Source of the DNA: RGIG3528 sp963649295
Lineage (GTDB): Bacteria; Bacillota; Clostridia; Lachnospirales; Lachnospiraceae
Assembly: GCA_963649295.1 (NCBI GenBank)
Contig: CAVJHK010000001.1
Location: forward strand, 1 to 64,000
Length of the DNA stretch: 64,000 nucleotides
Reading direction: 5' to 3'
In this document: piece by piece, positions 50,513-58,069 of the stretch
Layout of the letters: each line of letters starts with the position of its first letter
Position numbering within the stretch: the first letter of the stretch is position 1
Made by a program: the position numbers and the translations under genes
The notes under the pieces: generated by a model
What the model was told of the DNA's origin: nothing
Databases searched by the model: none
What the model saw: only the letters and a program-made list of their open reading frames with translations

Positions 50513-51589
50513 ATGCGTAAATTTTTGCTTGTTTTTTTGTGGCTTGGATTTTTTTGCTGTATGGTTACGGGATGCGGTAAAACGAAAAAAACGGATTGCA
50601 AAGCGGAAAATATGATTTCGTTGACGCAGGTGCCTGTGCGGGACATTACGCCCGCTCCGACATTTACATGTGCTCCCACACCCACACCCGTTCTTACGGA
50701 TTATCTGTTTGTTTATTTTACGGGAAACGGAAAGGGGCAGGAAGCGATTACGATGGCGGTAAGTCATGATGCGCTTTCATGGAAAACGTTAAACAACAAA
50801 AAGCCGGTTATTACGTCAGCGCTTGGGACGGGCGGATTGCGTGACCCTTTTATAATAAGGGCACACGACGGAAAAAAGTTTTATTTGCTTGCGACGGATT
50901 TATGTATTGCCGAAAGCGAAGACTGGTGGAAAGCTCAATATGCCGGCAGCAAAAGCATTATGATTTGGGAGTCGGAGGATTTGGTCAACTGGTCCGACGA
51001 ACGTGAAGTAAAGATAAATTCCGACAATGCCGGATGCACATGGGCACCGGAAGCTTTTTATGATGCAGAAAACGAAAATTATATCGTATTTTTTTCGTCA
51101 AGAGTATCGGATGACAATTACGCAAGGCAAAGAGTTTATTATTGTACGACGACGGATTTTAAAGAATTTGGTGCTCCCGTGCTTTGGATTGATTATGGTT
51201 ACGACACGATTGACACAACCGTAATCCGGGACGGGGATATGTATTACCGTTTTACAAAGCTTGAAAAGGATTCGAAAATTATTTTGGAAAAATGCGATAC
51301 GCTTCTCGGAACCTGGGAAAGAGTGGAATCGGAAAGCCTGTATGCACAAACGGGCGTTGAGGGTCCGTGCTGCTTTAAGTTTAACGATGATGATGTCACG
51401 GATAACCAAAAGTTTGGTTTGCTCCTTGATAACTACGGCGGAAACGGATATTATATGCTGACGTGTGAGGATCTTCTTACGGGAATATTCAATAAAAAAA
51501 TGGGATATTCGTTGCCGAAACCAGCACCGCGTCACGGAACCGTAATCGGCATTACGGCGGAAGAATACGAAGCACTTCTCGGAAATTGA
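50513..51589 (+). CDS. Lipoprotein with GH43-like five-bladed beta-propeller
   Basis: 358 residues. Signal peptide with lipobox VTGC (Cys near residue 22), then a Pro/Thr-rich linker (ITPAPTFTCAPTPTPV), then a GH43/62-type propeller from about residue 63: LFVYFTGNGKGQEAITMAVSHDALSWK, GGLRDPFIIRAHDGKKFYLLATD (Asp general-base region), NAGCTWAPEAFYD near 165 and ARHGTV at the end. Enzymes of this fold release arabinose or xylose from plant polysaccharides; substrate not determinable. It would be anchored outside the membrane. Not linked to other carbohydrate genes here. Confidence 0.8.
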   Translation: MRKFLLVFLWLGFFCCMVTGCGKTKKTDCKAENMISLTQVPVRDITPAPTFTCAPTPTPVLTDYLFVYFTGNGKGQEAITMAVSHDALSWKTLNNKKPVITSALGTGGLRDPFIIRAHDGKKFYLLATDLCIAESEDWWKAQYAGSKSIMIWESEDLVNWSDEREVKINSDNAGCTWAPEAFYDAENENYIVFFSSRVSDDNYARQRVYYCTTTDFKEFGAPVLWIDYGYDTIDTTVIRDGDMYYRFTKLEKDSKIILEKCDTLLGTWERVESESLYAQTGVEGPCCFKFNDDDVTDNQKFGLLLDNYGGNGYYMLTCEDLLTGIFNKKMGYSLPKPAPRHGTVIGITAEEYEALLGN

Positions 51590-51702
51590 ATACGGGGATG
51601 TGAAAAATACACGGATATTGGTTGAAATTTACGTGAGCCTGCTCTATAATGCGGTTAAATTTGGTGGGATGTTGGGGGCGATATTCAAAAAAGGAGCTTT
51701 AT

Positions 51703-52344
51703 ATGTGGGAAGCCATGATTTTTGACCTTGACGGCACTCTCCTTAATACTCTTTCGGATCTTACTGACGCGATAAATCATACGCTTAAAAATTATGGTTA
51801 TCCCGGGCATACGACTGCGAAAGTAAGGGGATTTGTCGGAAACGGACTTAGGATGCTTGCAAGAAGAGCATTGCCGGTTACTCTTTCGGATTCTGATGAG
51901 AATGAATTTTACCGCGATTTTGTGGATTTTTATCATAATCATGCGTGTGAAAAAACCTTGCCGTATGAAGGCGCCTGTGATACAATAAAGCTTTTGTCGG
52001 AAAACGGCATAAAAATCGCGGTTGTCACAAATAAAGCGGAAGACGTGAGCAAAAACCTCATAAAGACGTTTTTTGGAGATTATATTCATGTTGTTGTGGG
52101 AGCAAAAGGTTCTCGCCCCAAGAAACCGGATCCCGCAGGCATAAACGAAGCACTCGGATTACTTAAGGTAACCGACAAATCAAAGGTTCTTTATGTCGGC
52201 GATTCGGACGTTGACGCTTATACTGCCGAAAATGCGGGATTAAAATACGCACTTTGTCTGTGGGGCTTTAGGACAAGGGAACAGCTTCAAAATTTTTCGC
52301 CGGTTAAATTTTTGGATAAATTTGACGAATTGTTAAATATATGA
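51703..52344 (+). CDS. HAD-family phosphatase (phosphoglycolate phosphatase-like)
   Basis: 213 residues. FDLDGTLLNT at 7-16 holds the nucleophile Asp8 and acid Asp10. The helical cap follows (LTDAINHTLKNYGYPG; FVGNGLRMLARRALP), then KIAVVTNKAED (motif II Thr) near 105-115, a conserved Lys in KGSRPKKPDP near 139-149, and VLYVGDSDVDAYTAENAG (motif IV) near 164-181. Members dephosphorylate 2-phosphoglycolate and other small sugar phosphates. ATG 51703 follows AAAAGGAGCTTTAT; the longer frame from 51649 has no ribosome site. Confidence 0.88.
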   Translation: MWEAMIFDLDGTLLNTLSDLTDAINHTLKNYGYPGHTTAKVRGFVGNGLRMLARRALPVTLSDSDENEFYRDFVDFYHNHACEKTLPYEGACDTIKLLSENGIKIAVVTNKAEDVSKNLIKTFFGDYIHVVVGAKGSRPKKPDPAGINEALGLLKVTDKSKVLYVGDSDVDAYTAENAGLKYALCLWGFRTREQLQNFSPVKFLDKFDELLNI

Positions 52345-52389
52345 CATTGCGGATGAATTATTAAAAAAGCAACATGAATTAAAAATGTG

Positions 52390-52470
52390 ACATGAGACAG
52401 ACTCATGTTGCACCGGATAAGTCAAAAACTTTTATGGCATATTTTTGTTTTTTTTCATAAAAGTTTTGAT
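52390..52470 (+). promoter_or_regulatory. Two perfect hairpins in the leader of the DUF4430 gene
   Basis: ACATGAG/CTCATGT (about 52391-52409) and an approximately 12-bp stem AAAACTTTTATG / CATAAAAGTTTT with a T-rich loop (about 52425-52467) lie between the HAD gene and the lipoprotein. The first may end the HAD transcript; the second is close to the ribosome site. No known riboswitch class is recognised. Confidence 0.45.
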
Positions 52471-52500
52471 ATATATTTTTTTAAAGGAGAAATGAAGGAA

Positions 52501-52932
52501 ATGAAGAAATTTAAAAAGTCGCTTGCGGCATTACTTATCGCTGTAACGGTTGTTATGTGCGCGGCATGCGGATCCGCAAATACGGTTTCACAGGAAGGAC
52601 TTTGGGAGACGGCAACGTACCTTAAGGATACCGAAATCGGTAAAGGCGCTATAACGCTCACCGCAAAGGTTGTTGCGGGAGAGGAAGAGATTACGTTTAC
52701 CGTTCACACGGACAAAAAGACCGTTGGTGAGGCACTTCTTGAAGCAGGTCTTGTTTCGGGCGATGAAACGGCATACGGACTTTATGTTAAGGTTGTAAAC
52801 GGAATCACGGCCGATTATGATGTTGACCAAAGCTATTGGGCATTTTATATTGACGGCGAATATGCCATGACAGGCGTGGATTCAACGGATATTGTCGAAG
52901 GAACAGTATACAGTCTTGAGTACACAAAATAA
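52501..52932 (+). CDS. DUF4430 lipoprotein
   Basis: 143 residues. A signal peptide KKFKKSLAALLIAVTVVMCAAC with a lipobox-like AAC is followed by a DUF4430 domain: FTVHTDKKTVGEALLEAGLVSG and the hallmark VDQSYWAFYIDGEYAMTGVDSTDI...YSLEYTK. DUF4430 is related to the C-terminal domain of cobalamin-binding intrinsic factor/transcobalamin and occurs in surface proteins. Next to an ECF S-component it may be an extracytoplasmic ligand-binding partner (inference). ATG 52501 is taken; ATG 52492 is too close to AAAGGAG. Confidence 0.75.
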   Translation: MKKFKKSLAALLIAVTVVMCAACGSANTVSQEGLWETATYLKDTEIGKGAITLTAKVVAGEEEITFTVHTDKKTVGEALLEAGLVSGDETAYGLYVKVVNGITADYDVDQSYWAFYIDGEYAMTGVDSTDIVEGTVYSLEYTK

Positions 52933-53461
52933 AAGGAAAATAACTGCCTTCGAAATCGCCGTATATCCGATGCTTGGCGCACTTATGTTTTGCTCCAAAA
53001 TTATGCTTGAATTTTTGCCGAACATTCATTTGCTCGGCATGTTTACGATGGCATATACGCTTGCATTTGGAATAAGGGCGCTTATTCCCATATATATTTA
53101 TATATTCATAAACGGAATTTATGCGGGATTTAATATGTGGTGGTATCCTTACCTTTATTTATGGACGATTTTGTGGGGAGTGACAATGCTTCTTCCAAAA
53201 AACATGCCGGATAAAAAGGCAAGGATCCTTTACCCGATTGTGTGTAGCTTACACGGACTTTTGTTTGGGACGCTTTATGCGCCCGCACAGGCTGTTATGT
53301 TTCATTTGGGCTTTAAAGGAATGATAGCGTGGATTATTGCGGGGCTTCCGTGGGATGCGGTTCATGCTGTGGGAAATCTGGCGGCGGGATGTTTGGTTCT
53401 TCCTGTTTCGAAGCTCCTAAAAAAGCTTATGCGCGAAAGAGGAATTCCGGACAGACAGTAA
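52916..53461 (+). CDS. ECF transporter S component
   Basis: 181 residues with five or six membrane helices: IAVYPMLGALMFCSKIMLEFLP, LGMFTMAYTLAFGIRALIPIYIYIFINGIYAGFN, LYLWTILWGVTMLLP, ILYPIVCSLHGLLFGTLYAPAQAVMFHLG, and a last helix after AWIIAGLPWDAVHAVGNLAAG. This is the substrate-binding S unit of an energy-coupling-factor importer; EcfA/EcfT are not in the window. It overlaps the DUF4430 gene. The start is uncertain: TTG 52916 is the best in-frame choice (AAGGAA 12 bases upstream), TTG 52892 is also possible. Substrate unknown. Confidence 0.75.
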   Translation: MSTQNKRKITAFEIAVYPMLGALMFCSKIMLEFLPNIHLLGMFTMAYTLAFGIRALIPIYIYIFINGIYAGFNMWWYPYLYLWTILWGVTMLLPKNMPDKKARILYPIVCSLHGLLFGTLYAPAQAVMFHLGFKGMIAWIIAGLPWDAVHAVGNLAAGCLVLPVSKLLKKLMRERGIPDRQ

Positions 53462-53478
53462 AAACCTTTTGTAATTGG

Positions 53479-53520
53479 TATGCAATATGACGTATGCAAT
53501 ATAACATATGCAATATAAAA
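53479..53520 (+). repeat. Three 14-bp direct repeats (TATGCAATAT)
   Basis: TATGCAATATGACG, TATGCAATATAACA and TATGCAATATAAAA lie in direct succession just before the shared terminator. No function is evident. Confidence 0.75.
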
Positions 53521-53548
53521 AAGGCTGTGAGAAGTCACAGCCTTTTTT
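53517..53548. terminator. Bidirectional terminator between ECF S gene and thiT
   Basis: AAGGCTGTGA (53521-53530), loop GAAG and TCACAGCCTT form a 10-bp stem with A-run before and T-run after, serving two converging genes. Confidence 0.88.
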
Positions 53549-53561
53549 GTTGTTTTGTGGG

Positions 53562-54164
53562 TCAATTCTTCGAATCCTTATTTTTTAAAAAGGGAAGAAG
53601 TGCCGGTGCCTTTATGATGAGCGAAGCGCCGATCATTGTGAGGATCATTTCGGGGAGCATGTATGCGCCGTTGTAGATGAGCGAATAAAGGAGCGGATTG
53701 TCTGTTGTAAAGCCTTCCCAAAGCTCACCGACCGACTGCCAGATGATGACACCGCTCAAATAGTGGCATAAGAATCTCAAAGTGACGGCGATTGCGATTC
53801 CTGCGATCCAGCCGAGCACATCGTTGTTTTTGATGCCCTTGCGGAAGATTCCCGCAAGTCCGAGTACGGTGAAAGCAAGGATATAATCCATTAGGATGCA
53901 GGCGATAAGCATGCCCGGCGTGAGTCCCCAGCCGAAAAGTCCGTCGATTACGCCCTGCATAAATTGCAAAAGCGAATAGGTGAACGATACAAGAAGTCCC
54001 GGCTTCACACCGTGTCTTATCGAAAAGATGACAATCGGCACCATAGAGAATAACGTAATCGATCCGCCGACAGGGAGCTTGAACACCCTGACATAGCTCA
54101 GTGCGGTTGCGAGCGCAATCATGAGCGCGCCTTCAACCAGAATAAAAGTTTTTTTGTCTTGCAT
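53562..54164 (-). CDS. thiT: Thiamine ECF transporter S component ThiT
   Basis: 200 residues, six membrane helices, closely following the ThiT pattern: ALMIALATALSYVRVFKLPVGGSITLFSMVPIVIFSIRHGVKPGL, GVIDGLFGWGLTPGMLIACILMDYILAFTVLGLAGIF, RFLCHYLSGVIIW and SLIYNGAYMLPEMILTMIGA with conserved aromatic and Asn residues of the thiamine pocket. It binds thiamine and works with a shared ECF module. The start at 54164 (minus) follows AAGGAGGATTTTTTT. The TPP riboswitch upstream confirms thiamine control. Confidence 0.92.
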   Translation of the reverse strand: MQDKKTFILVEGALMIALATALSYVRVFKLPVGGSITLFSMVPIVIFSIRHGVKPGLLVSFTYSLLQFMQGVIDGLFGWGLTPGMLIACILMDYILAFTVLGLAGIFRKGIKNNDVLGWIAGIAIAVTLRFLCHYLSGVIIWQSVGELWEGFTTDNPLLYSLIYNGAYMLPEMILTMIGASLIIKAPALLPFLKNKDSKN

Positions 54165-54204
54165 AAAAAAATCCTCCTTACACATATGTACGGGAGGTAT
54201 GAAA

Positions 54205-54294
54205 TAAAGCTTCCTTACGCCGGCATTATCCGGGTCAAGTAATAAGGGTCGGCGGAAAAATTCCGCCTCTCAGCGTTTTAGCGCCCCTAGCACA
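54205..54294 (-). ncRNA. TPP riboswitch (THI element)
   Basis: On the minus strand the THI-box parts occur in order: TAGGGGCGCT, the conserved CTGAGA within ACGCTGAGAGG, a variable hairpin GGCGGAATTTTTCCGCC, then GACCCTT, ACTTGACCCGGATAATGCCGGCGTAAGGAAGC. This ends about 40 bp before thiT. Binding of TPP would reduce thiT expression, as in other thiamine transport genes. No clear terminator stem was seen, so sequestration of the AAGGAGG ribosome site is possible. Confidence 0.92.
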
Positions 54295-54410
54295 TATGCG
54301 ATATAAAATTATTTTTGACAGAAATTTGATTTTAAGAAAATCCGGTCATATGTGACCGATGGCCTAAAAAACATGACCGATTAGCCAAAACAAAAATCTT
54401 GTCGGGAGTG

Positions 54411-54438
54411 AATATACCACAAATTGTTTTGTTGTCAA
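54411..54438 (-). promoter_or_regulatory. Promoter of the TPP riboswitch-thiT transcript
   Basis: Read on the minus strand: TTGACA (54438-54433), 16-bp spacer, TATATT (54416-54411), about 115 bp upstream of the riboswitch body. The remaining stretch to leuS (54440-54586) holds AT-rich sequence with three ATATATCAA-like repeats (54518-54565); no T-box motif was found. Confidence 0.75.
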
Positions 54439-54586
54439 GAGATATTTTTCTTTTTTCTTGCGTAATTATGTGATTTGTACTAAAATCGTTACTATTCACT
54501 TGGACATTCGCTTAAAAAAATATATCAACAATAAAATATATCAATAACAAAGTATATCAATAATACGAAAGCAGAGGAAATATAAA

Positions 54587-57010
54587 ATGGTACGTGAATA
54601 CGATCCGAAAACAATTGAACCCAAATGGCAAAAATACTGGGCGGCAAACGATACGTTCAAAACCGACGTATGGGATTTTTCAAAGCCCAAATTTTATGCA
54701 CTCGATATGTTCCCGTATCCGTCGGGAGTCGGCCTTCATGCGGGACATCCCGAAGGCTATACCGCAACGGACATAATTTCGAGAATGAAGAGAATGCAGG
54801 GCTACAATGTCCTTCACCCGATGGGCTACGATTCGTTCGGACTTCCGGCAGAGCAGTATGCCGTAAACACGGGCAACAATCCCAACGGCTTTACTCAAAA
54901 AAATATCGAAACCTTTTCGAAGCAGTTAAGGGAACTCGGCTTTGATTATGACTGGCACAGATGCATAGCAACCTCCGACCCTGCGTTTTACAAGTGGACA
55001 CAGTGGATTTTTAAGCGGCTTTATCTTGCAGGATACGCAAAATATGTCGATATGCCCGTAAACTGGTGTGAAGAGCTCGGCACAGTTCTTTCCAACGACG
55101 AAGTAATCGACGGAAAGTCGGAGCGCGGCGGCTTCCCCGTAGTCAGAAAAAATATGAAGCAATGGGTAATCGACCAGGCGGCTTTTGCGGAAGAGCTTCT
55201 GGAAGGACTTGACGAAATCGACTGGCCCGAATCCACAAAGGATATGCAGCGCCACTGGATAGGAAAATCCGAAGGTGTTGAAGTAAAATTTAAGATCGTC
55301 GGCGGCGGTGAATTTTCGATTTTTACAACCTGTATCGAAACAATTTATGGAATCACGTTTATGGTGCTTGCGCCCGACGGGCAAATCGTAAAGGATTTGA
55401 TGCCGAGGATCGAAAATAAAGAAGAAGTGGAAGCTTATATCGCCGAAACCCTAAAGAAAAACGATATGGACCGCACGGAGTTAAATAAAGGCAAAACCGG
55501 CTGTCCTTTAAAGGGAATTAAGGCAGTCAATCCGATAAACGGACGCGAAGTGGATCTCTATATCGGTGACTTTGTTCTTGCAAGCTATGGAACAGGTGCG
55601 GTTATGGCTGTTCCGTCTCACGACCAGAGAGACTTTGAATATGCTATTGCACACAATATTCCGATGATTCAGGTTATCGAAGGTCGTGATACAACGGAAT
55701 CCGCCTTTGAAAAATATGATTATCTCGGGAAAGGCTGCCGTCTAATAAATTCCGAAGAATTTACGGGACTTACCGTTGAAGAAGCAAAGGAACAGATTAC
55801 AAAGAAGCTTTGTGACATGGGTGTTGCAAAGCGTGTGACAAATTATCACTTCCGTGAATGGATTTTTGCGCGCCAAAGATATTGGGGCGAGCCTGTTCCG
55901 ATCGTATATACCGAAAACGGAGAAATACACGTTCTTGACGATGACGAACTTCCGCTTGTATTGCCCGAGCTCAAGGACTATAAGGGCAAAAACGGCAAGG
56001 CACCGCTGGAAAATGCCGTTGAATGGAAAAAGTATGACCATAACGGCATAAAGGGAACAAGAGAAACCTCCACAATGCCGGGCTCTGCGGGATCAAGCTG
56101 GTATTATTTCAGATATATCGATCCCGATAACGATAAGGAATTTTGCGATCCCGCTCTTGCCGCGCATTGGCTTCCCGTTGACCTCTACATAGGCGGACCC
56201 GAGCATGCCGTGGGACATCTTATGTATTCGCGTATATGGAACAGATTTCTTTATGATACGGGACTTTCTCCCGTAAAGGAACCTTTCAAAAAGCTTGTTC
56301 ACCAGGGAATGATACTCGGCTCAAACGGCATCAAGATGGGAAAGCGTTTCCCCGAATTTGTCGTAAATCCGAGCGACATTGTTGACAAGTACGGTGCGGA
56401 TACATTGAGACTCTACGAAATGTTTATGGGAGCGCTTGAGGTTTCAAAGCCTTGGAGCGACGAAGGCGTTGCGGGTGCAAGAAGATTTTTGAACCGTGTA
56501 TGGACGTTCTTTACGGACGAAAAGAACATTACGGACGGTGAAAACAACAATCTCAAAAAGGTTTATCATCAAACCGTCAAGAAGGTTACGTCGGATTATG
56601 AGACGCTCGGCTTTAATACGGCAATCAGCCAGCTCATGATTTTTGTGAATGCCGTAACACGTGAAGGCACATGCCCCAAAGCTTATGCCGAAGGCTTTGT
56701 AAAGATGCTTTCGTGCGTCTGCCCTCATATCGGTGAGGAGCTCTGGGAAATGCTTGGCCACAATTGTTCGATTGCATACGAAAAATGGCCCGAATTTGAT
56801 CCGGAAGCTCTTGTTGAAAACGAAATCACAATCGGTGTACAGGTAAACGGAAAGCTTCGCGGAACGGTTATGCTTTCCGTTAACGAAGATTCCGAGAGCG
56901 CGCTTAAGAAAGCCAAAGCACTTGATTCCGTAAAGACATTTGTTGAAGGAAAAACAATCGTAAAAGAAATTTATGTTAAGGGAAGAATCGTAAATATCGT
57001 TGTAAAGTAA
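54587..57010 (+). CDS. leuS: Leucyl-tRNA synthetase
   Basis: 807 residues, class I synthetase. HIGH-type motif FPYPSGVGLHAGHPEGY near 43-59, CP1 editing domain about 220-400, WYYFRY near 505 and the KMSKS-type loop GSNGIKMGKRFPEF near 580. The anticodon-binding and C-terminal domains complete it. It charges tRNA-Leu in the cytoplasm. In the editing domain the usual TTRPDT motif reads TTCIET while the AVPSHDQRDFEYA segment with its Asp is conserved, so editing may be altered. AGAGGAAATATAAA precedes ATG 54587. No T-box leader is visible. Confidence 0.96.
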   Translation: MVREYDPKTIEPKWQKYWAANDTFKTDVWDFSKPKFYALDMFPYPSGVGLHAGHPEGYTATDIISRMKRMQGYNVLHPMGYDSFGLPAEQYAVNTGNNPNGFTQKNIETFSKQLRELGFDYDWHRCIATSDPAFYKWTQWIFKRLYLAGYAKYVDMPVNWCEELGTVLSNDEVIDGKSERGGFPVVRKNMKQWVIDQAAFAEELLEGLDEIDWPESTKDMQRHWIGKSEGVEVKFKIVGGGEFSIFTTCIETIYGITFMVLAPDGQIVKDLMPRIENKEEVEAYIAETLKKNDMDRTELNKGKTGCPLKGIKAVNPINGREVDLYIGDFVLASYGTGAVMAVPSHDQRDFEYAIAHNIPMIQVIEGRDTTESAFEKYDYLGKGCRLINSEEFTGLTVEEAKEQITKKLCDMGVAKRVTNYHFREWIFARQRYWGEPVPIVYTENGEIHVLDDDELPLVLPELKDYKGKNGKAPLENAVEWKKYDHNGIKGTRETSTMPGSAGSSWYYFRYIDPDNDKEFCDPALAAHWLPVDLYIGGPEHAVGHLMYSRIWNRFLYDTGLSPVKEPFKKLVHQGMILGSNGIKMGKRFPEFVVNPSDIVDKYGADTLRLYEMFMGALEVSKPWSDEGVAGARRFLNRVWTFFTDEKNITDGENNNLKKVYHQTVKKVTSDYETLGFNTAISQLMIFVNAVTREGTCPKAYAEGFVKMLSCVCPHIGEELWEMLGHNCSIAYEKWPEFDPEALVENEITIGVQVNGKLRGTVMLSVNEDSESALKKAKALDSVKTFVEGKTIVKEIYVKGRIVNIVVK

Positions 57011-57023
57011 GCGGAGGAGAGTT

Positions 57024-57866
57024 ATGTTACTCGGTTCGCATGTGGGAATCGGCGGCAGGGAAATGTTATTCGGTTCCGTCAAGGAAGCTGTTTCTTATAG
57101 AGCTGACACATTTATGGTTTATACGGGAGCACCGCAAAATACGATACGTCGTGACATATCGGAAATGAAAATCCCGGAAGCGCATGAGTTTATGCATGCA
57201 AACGGAATAGAGAGATTTGTTGTTCATGCGCCTTATATCATAAATCTTGCAAATACAATAAATCCCGAAATATTTAAGCTTGGAATTGACTTTTTGGCAA
57301 AAGAAATTGAGCGCTCGATTGCAATGGGCGCAGAAACAATTATTCTGCATCCGGGCGCCCACGTGGGAGCGGGAGCGGACGCAGGGATAAAAAGCATTGC
57401 GGACGGCTTAAATAAAGTTTTATATAAGGATATGCCGCTTACCGTATCGCTTGAAACGATGGCGGGAAAAGGCACGGAAATCGGCAGGAATTTTGAGGAA
57501 CTTGTACGCATCCTTGACCTTGTAAATATCCCCGACAAAATCCGGATCTGCTTTGACACATGCCATACGTTTGATGCGGGATATGACATCAAAAACGATT
57601 TTTCGGGCGTAATGACCAAATTCGATAAGATAATCGGAAAAGAAAAAATATCCGTTTTTCATATCAATGACAGCAAAAATGAGCTCGGAAGCAGAAAGGA
57701 CCGTCACGCAAATATAGGAAAGGGCAGCATAGGTTTTGATGCGCTTTTTGATATTGTGCACACAAAAGACTTTGAAAATGTCCCCAAAATCCTTGAAACA
57801 CCCTATATAGACAAGGTTCCGCCATACAGGGAAGAAATTGTAATGCTGCGTGGAGGAACCGCTTGA
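57024..57866 (+). CDS. nfo: Endonuclease IV (deoxyribonuclease IV)
   Basis: 280 residues, TIM-barrel AP endonuclease. LLGSHVGIGG start, FVVHAPYIINLANT near 67-80, ILHPGAHVGAGADAGI near 109-124, SLETMAGKGTEIG near 145-157, ICFDTCHTFDAGYD near 176-189 and HINDSKNELGSRKDRHANIGKGSIG near 213-237 supply the three-zinc site. It cuts DNA 5' to abasic sites in base-excision repair. GGAGGAGAGTT precedes ATG 57024, 13 bp after leuS, so the two are likely co-transcribed. Its stop codon lies inside the -35 box of the SRP RNA promoter. Confidence 0.95.
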   Translation: MLLGSHVGIGGREMLFGSVKEAVSYRADTFMVYTGAPQNTIRRDISEMKIPEAHEFMHANGIERFVVHAPYIINLANTINPEIFKLGIDFLAKEIERSIAMGAETIILHPGAHVGAGADAGIKSIADGLNKVLYKDMPLTVSLETMAGKGTEIGRNFEELVRILDLVNIPDKIRICFDTCHTFDAGYDIKNDFSGVMTKFDKIIGKEKISVFHINDSKNELGSRKDRHANIGKGSIGFDALFDIVHTKDFENVPKILETPYIDKVPPYREEIVMLRGGTA

Positions 57867-57891
57867 CAACTTAAAAAAATCTTTATATAAT
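57863..57891 (+). promoter_or_regulatory. Consensus promoter of the SRP RNA gene
   Basis: TTGACA (57863-57868), exactly 17 bp, TATAAT (57886-57891): both hexamers are perfect. The -35 box contains the TGA stop of nfo. The expected start point at about 57898-57900 matches the first base of the RNA. Confidence 0.92.
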
Positions 57892-57900
57892 CGCACACAT

Positions 57901-57998
57901 AGCCTCGGTCTTGCGAAGCAATGCACTCGAACCGTGTCAGGTCAGGAATGAAGCAGCACTAAGAGTCGCCTCTTGTTTGTCGCAAGGTAGCCGGGGCT
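57901..57998 (+). ncRNA. ffs: Signal recognition particle RNA, small bacterial type (4.5S)
   Basis: The conserved SRP domain IV sequence is present: CCGTGTCAGGTCAGGAATGAAGCAGCACTAAG. The ends pair over a long stem: GCCTCGG near 57902-57908 with CCGGGGC near 57991-57997, and TCTTGCGA with TCGCAAGG. A T-run follows and terminates transcription. The RNA binds Ffh and targets membrane and secreted proteins to the Sec translocon. At about 98 nt it is the short form without an Alu domain. Confidence 0.95.
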
Positions 57999-58069
57999 TT
58001 TTGTTGTAATAATTGCACAAAAATGGTACAATCACATTTAAAGCATAAAAAAAGAGGGACAATGAAAAA

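Noticed and set aside
52345..52500. Cobalamin riboswitch in front of the DUF4430/ECF pair
   Set aside because: The B12-box and surrounding conserved segments are absent; only two simple hairpins are seen.
54301..54586. T-box riboswitch upstream of leuS
   Set aside because: No T-box sequence (TGGNACCGCG-like) or terminator/antiterminator pair is visible; the structured part belongs to the minus-strand TPP riboswitch.
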